DNA of 64,000 nucleotides, taken from the NCBI GenBank assembly GCA_002724635.1, contig PBPM01000107.1, positions 36,560 through 100,559 on the forward strand, in the 5' to 3' direction. This stretch comes from Rhodospirillaceae bacterium (GTDB lineage: Bacteria > Pseudomonadota > Alphaproteobacteria > UBA6615). Shown one piece after another: positions 62,522 through 64,000 of this stretch. The position numbers and the translations under genes are program-made. The notes under the pieces were generated by a model. The model ran no database searches. It saw only the letters and a program-made list of their open reading frames with translations, and was not told the origin of the DNA. Position 1 is the first letter of the stretch, and each line of letters begins with the position of its first letter.

Positions 62522-62704
62522 TACGGCTCCCCTGCTCAACCCTAGTCGCGATCCTACGAAACGCTTATACATCACTTACAATGCTAGGGTGTGAAGTGAC
62601 AAGACCCCGACGCGATCCCATGATTGCGGCGCAGAGCTTTTAGATGCAACATATTCTGCGTATTCGCGCCGTCCTGGGCGCATGTCTGGAACGAAGGAAA
62701 CAGC

Positions 62705-63175
62705 ATGTCTGAAAAGCTCGGCATCGGCTCGGCCTTCCCCAAGCTGACGGTAGACCTCGTCAGCGGCGGATCGCTCAGCCTTCCCGATGGCCTCGGTGCA
62801 AGATATCGGGTCATCCTGTTCTATCGCGGCCACTGGTGACCCTATTGTCGCCGTCAGTTGGTCGGCTATGCAGAATTGAAGGACGAATTCGATAAGCTCG
62901 GGGTGAAGGTCTTCGCCGCTAGCGTTGATGACGTCGAGAAGGCCCAAGAAGTCGCCGACGAGGTGAATTTCCCGGTGGGGCACAGCGTCTCCCGCGACAT
63001 CGCTGACGCGCTCGGCTCTTGGTGGGAGGACCGACGTCAGATAATTCAGCCGTCGGAGTTCATCGTCGATGCGGACGGCAATGTCGTCGCGTGCAGCTAT
63101 AGCGACGGCCCGCTGGGCCGGATAGATGCGGGCGATGTGGTCAAGATGGTGAATTTCTACGATTCCCGTGAGTAG
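62705..63175 (+). CDS. peroxiredoxin-like (AhpC/TSA superfamily) selenoprotein (in-frame UGA = Sec at codon 45)
   Basis: MSEKLGIGSAFPKLTVDLVSGGSLSLPDGLGARYRVILFYRGHW-U-PYCRRQLVGYAELKDEFDKLGVKVFAASVDDVEKAQEV...; TGA at 62837-62839 replaces Cys of the W-C-P-x-C motif; frame continues to TAG at 63175. Confidence 0.93.
62846..62870 (+). promoter_or_regulatory. candidate bacterial SECIS hairpin for Prx-like selenoprotein
   Basis: TTGTCGCCGTCAGTTGGTCGGCTATG: core GCCG/CGGC stem with flanking UGU/AUG-type pairs and 1x1 internal loops, begins 6 nt after UGA; by-eye fold. Confidence 0.5.
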
Positions 63176-63210
63176 CCGGACGAGATTCCGTCTCAAACCG
63201 TTATGAAATA

Positions 63211-63241
63211 CGCCGCACCGAACCTCTGGTGCGGCGTTTTT
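63211..63241 (+). terminator. intrinsic terminator downstream of Prx-like selenoprotein gene
   Basis: CGCCGCACC-GAACCTCT-GGTGCGGCG followed by TTTTT. Confidence 0.9.
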
Positions 63242-63325
63242 CGTAATTGCATTCATCGCAATATTTACGCGCGGCAGATAGCGAGGCTAAGCTTGAGAAA
63301 TCATGCTCTGGGAGGAGACACAGCA

Positions 63326-63718
63326 ATGATTGCCTACGACCTAAACGTCGAACAGGAATGGAACCCGCAACGCCATGTCGAGAAGATTCTCGACTCTGTG
63401 GAGGACGGCGACGTGACGGTCGCCTGCTGGGAGCCCGGGCAGGTTAGCCCGAACCACTGCCACCCCAACGCGACCGAGATCTATTTCTGTTTCGAGGGCG
63501 GCGGGGTCATGCGCACGCCGGACCAGACCATCGACGTCAAGCCGGGCGCCTTTATCGTCCACCCGCCGGGCGAGCTGCACGAGTATGAGAATGGCTCGCA
63601 GCGCTCGCTCCTATTCCGCGTACGCTACGGCGGCGACTTCTCGACCCGGATCAAGGACTGGCCCAGCCAGCCCGACTACGAACGCAGCGACGACGACCGC
63701 GCCTACTATCCGGACTAG
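63326..63718 (+). CDS. cupin domain-containing protein
   Basis: PGQVSPNHCHPNATEIYFCFEGGGVMRTPDQTIDVKPGAFIVHPPGELHEYEN. Confidence 0.88.
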   Translation: MIAYDLNVEQEWNPQRHVEKILDSVEDGDVTVACWEPGQVSPNHCHPNATEIYFCFEGGGVMRTPDQTIDVKPGAFIVHPPGELHEYENGSQRSLLFRVRYGGDFSTRIKDWPSQPDYERSDDDRAYYPD

Positions 63719-63906
63719 TCGGGACTCCTAAGGGGAAAAACATGGTCAAGCAGGGAAACCAGCGATTGTGAAACTTCAGGTGGGCCTCTCGCTGACCCTC
63801 GACCCCTGAGGGGCGCCGGATTTGAGATTCGTATTCACGGGTCTTCGTACGGCGCATGCGGGTCTGGCAGCTTGCCCCGTCGATCCATCTCGCCGAATAT
63901 AAAGGT

Positions 63907-63999
63907 GGAGGAGGACCGTTCCCCGGTGGGGCGCCCGGTCTTCAAAACCGGTGAGGGGCGTTAGACGTGCCTGGTGGGTTCGACTCCCACCCTCTTCCG
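63907..63999 (+). tRNA. selC: tRNA-Sec (anticodon TCA at 63942-63944); CCA end runs off the window
   Basis: 8-bp acceptor GGAGGAGG/CCTCTTCC, anticodon stem CCGGT-CTTCAAA-ACCGG, long variable arm, T-arm GTGGG-TTCGACT-CCCAC. Confidence 0.95.
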
Positions 64000-64000
64000 C

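Noticed and set aside
62837-62839. TGA in the Prx-like gene as sequencing error or pseudogene
   Set aside because: Exact position of the catalytic Cys in the W-C-P-x-C motif with intact frame on both sides, and local sel genes

Overview
A 64 kb window of high-GC, alphaproteobacterial-type chromosome. Housekeeping blocks: phaR / PhaE-like / phaC / phaA / phaB; ffh-rpsP-rimM-trmD-rplS-leuC-leuD-leuB-asd; dapF-mtaB-ftsY; yciB/ispZ; pgk. A catabolic/accessory zone (about 30-51 kb) carries amidases, ACMSD-like amidohydrolases, a CoxL-like molybdoenzyme subunit and transporters. The main discovery is at the right end, about 52.3-64.0 kb: a selenocysteine locus with selA, selB and tRNA-Sec (selC, anticodon TCA, at the window edge), plus two genes split by an in-frame TGA in the ORF track that read through as selenoproteins. 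(1) A minus-strand carboxymuconolactone decarboxylase/AhpD-like protein, 52296..52916, with motif H-C-S-Y-U-G-N-V-R-S. A 13-of-14-pair hairpin starts 6 nt after the UGA. The gene is followed by a Cys-less paralogue (TAATG overlap) and preceded by a CVPC thioredoxin. (2) A plus-strand peroxiredoxin-like protein, 62705..63175, with motif R-G-H-W-U-P-Y-C-R-R-Q-L, followed by a strong intrinsic terminator. Other observations: REP-like palindromes, an 18-codon micro-ORF inside a long imperfect hairpin upstream of coxL-like, an isochorismatase-family pseudogene remnant, and a short class III-like PhaC with a small PhaE-like partner. No rRNA, transposase or CRISPR array was recognised. All calls are by reading; no searches were run.
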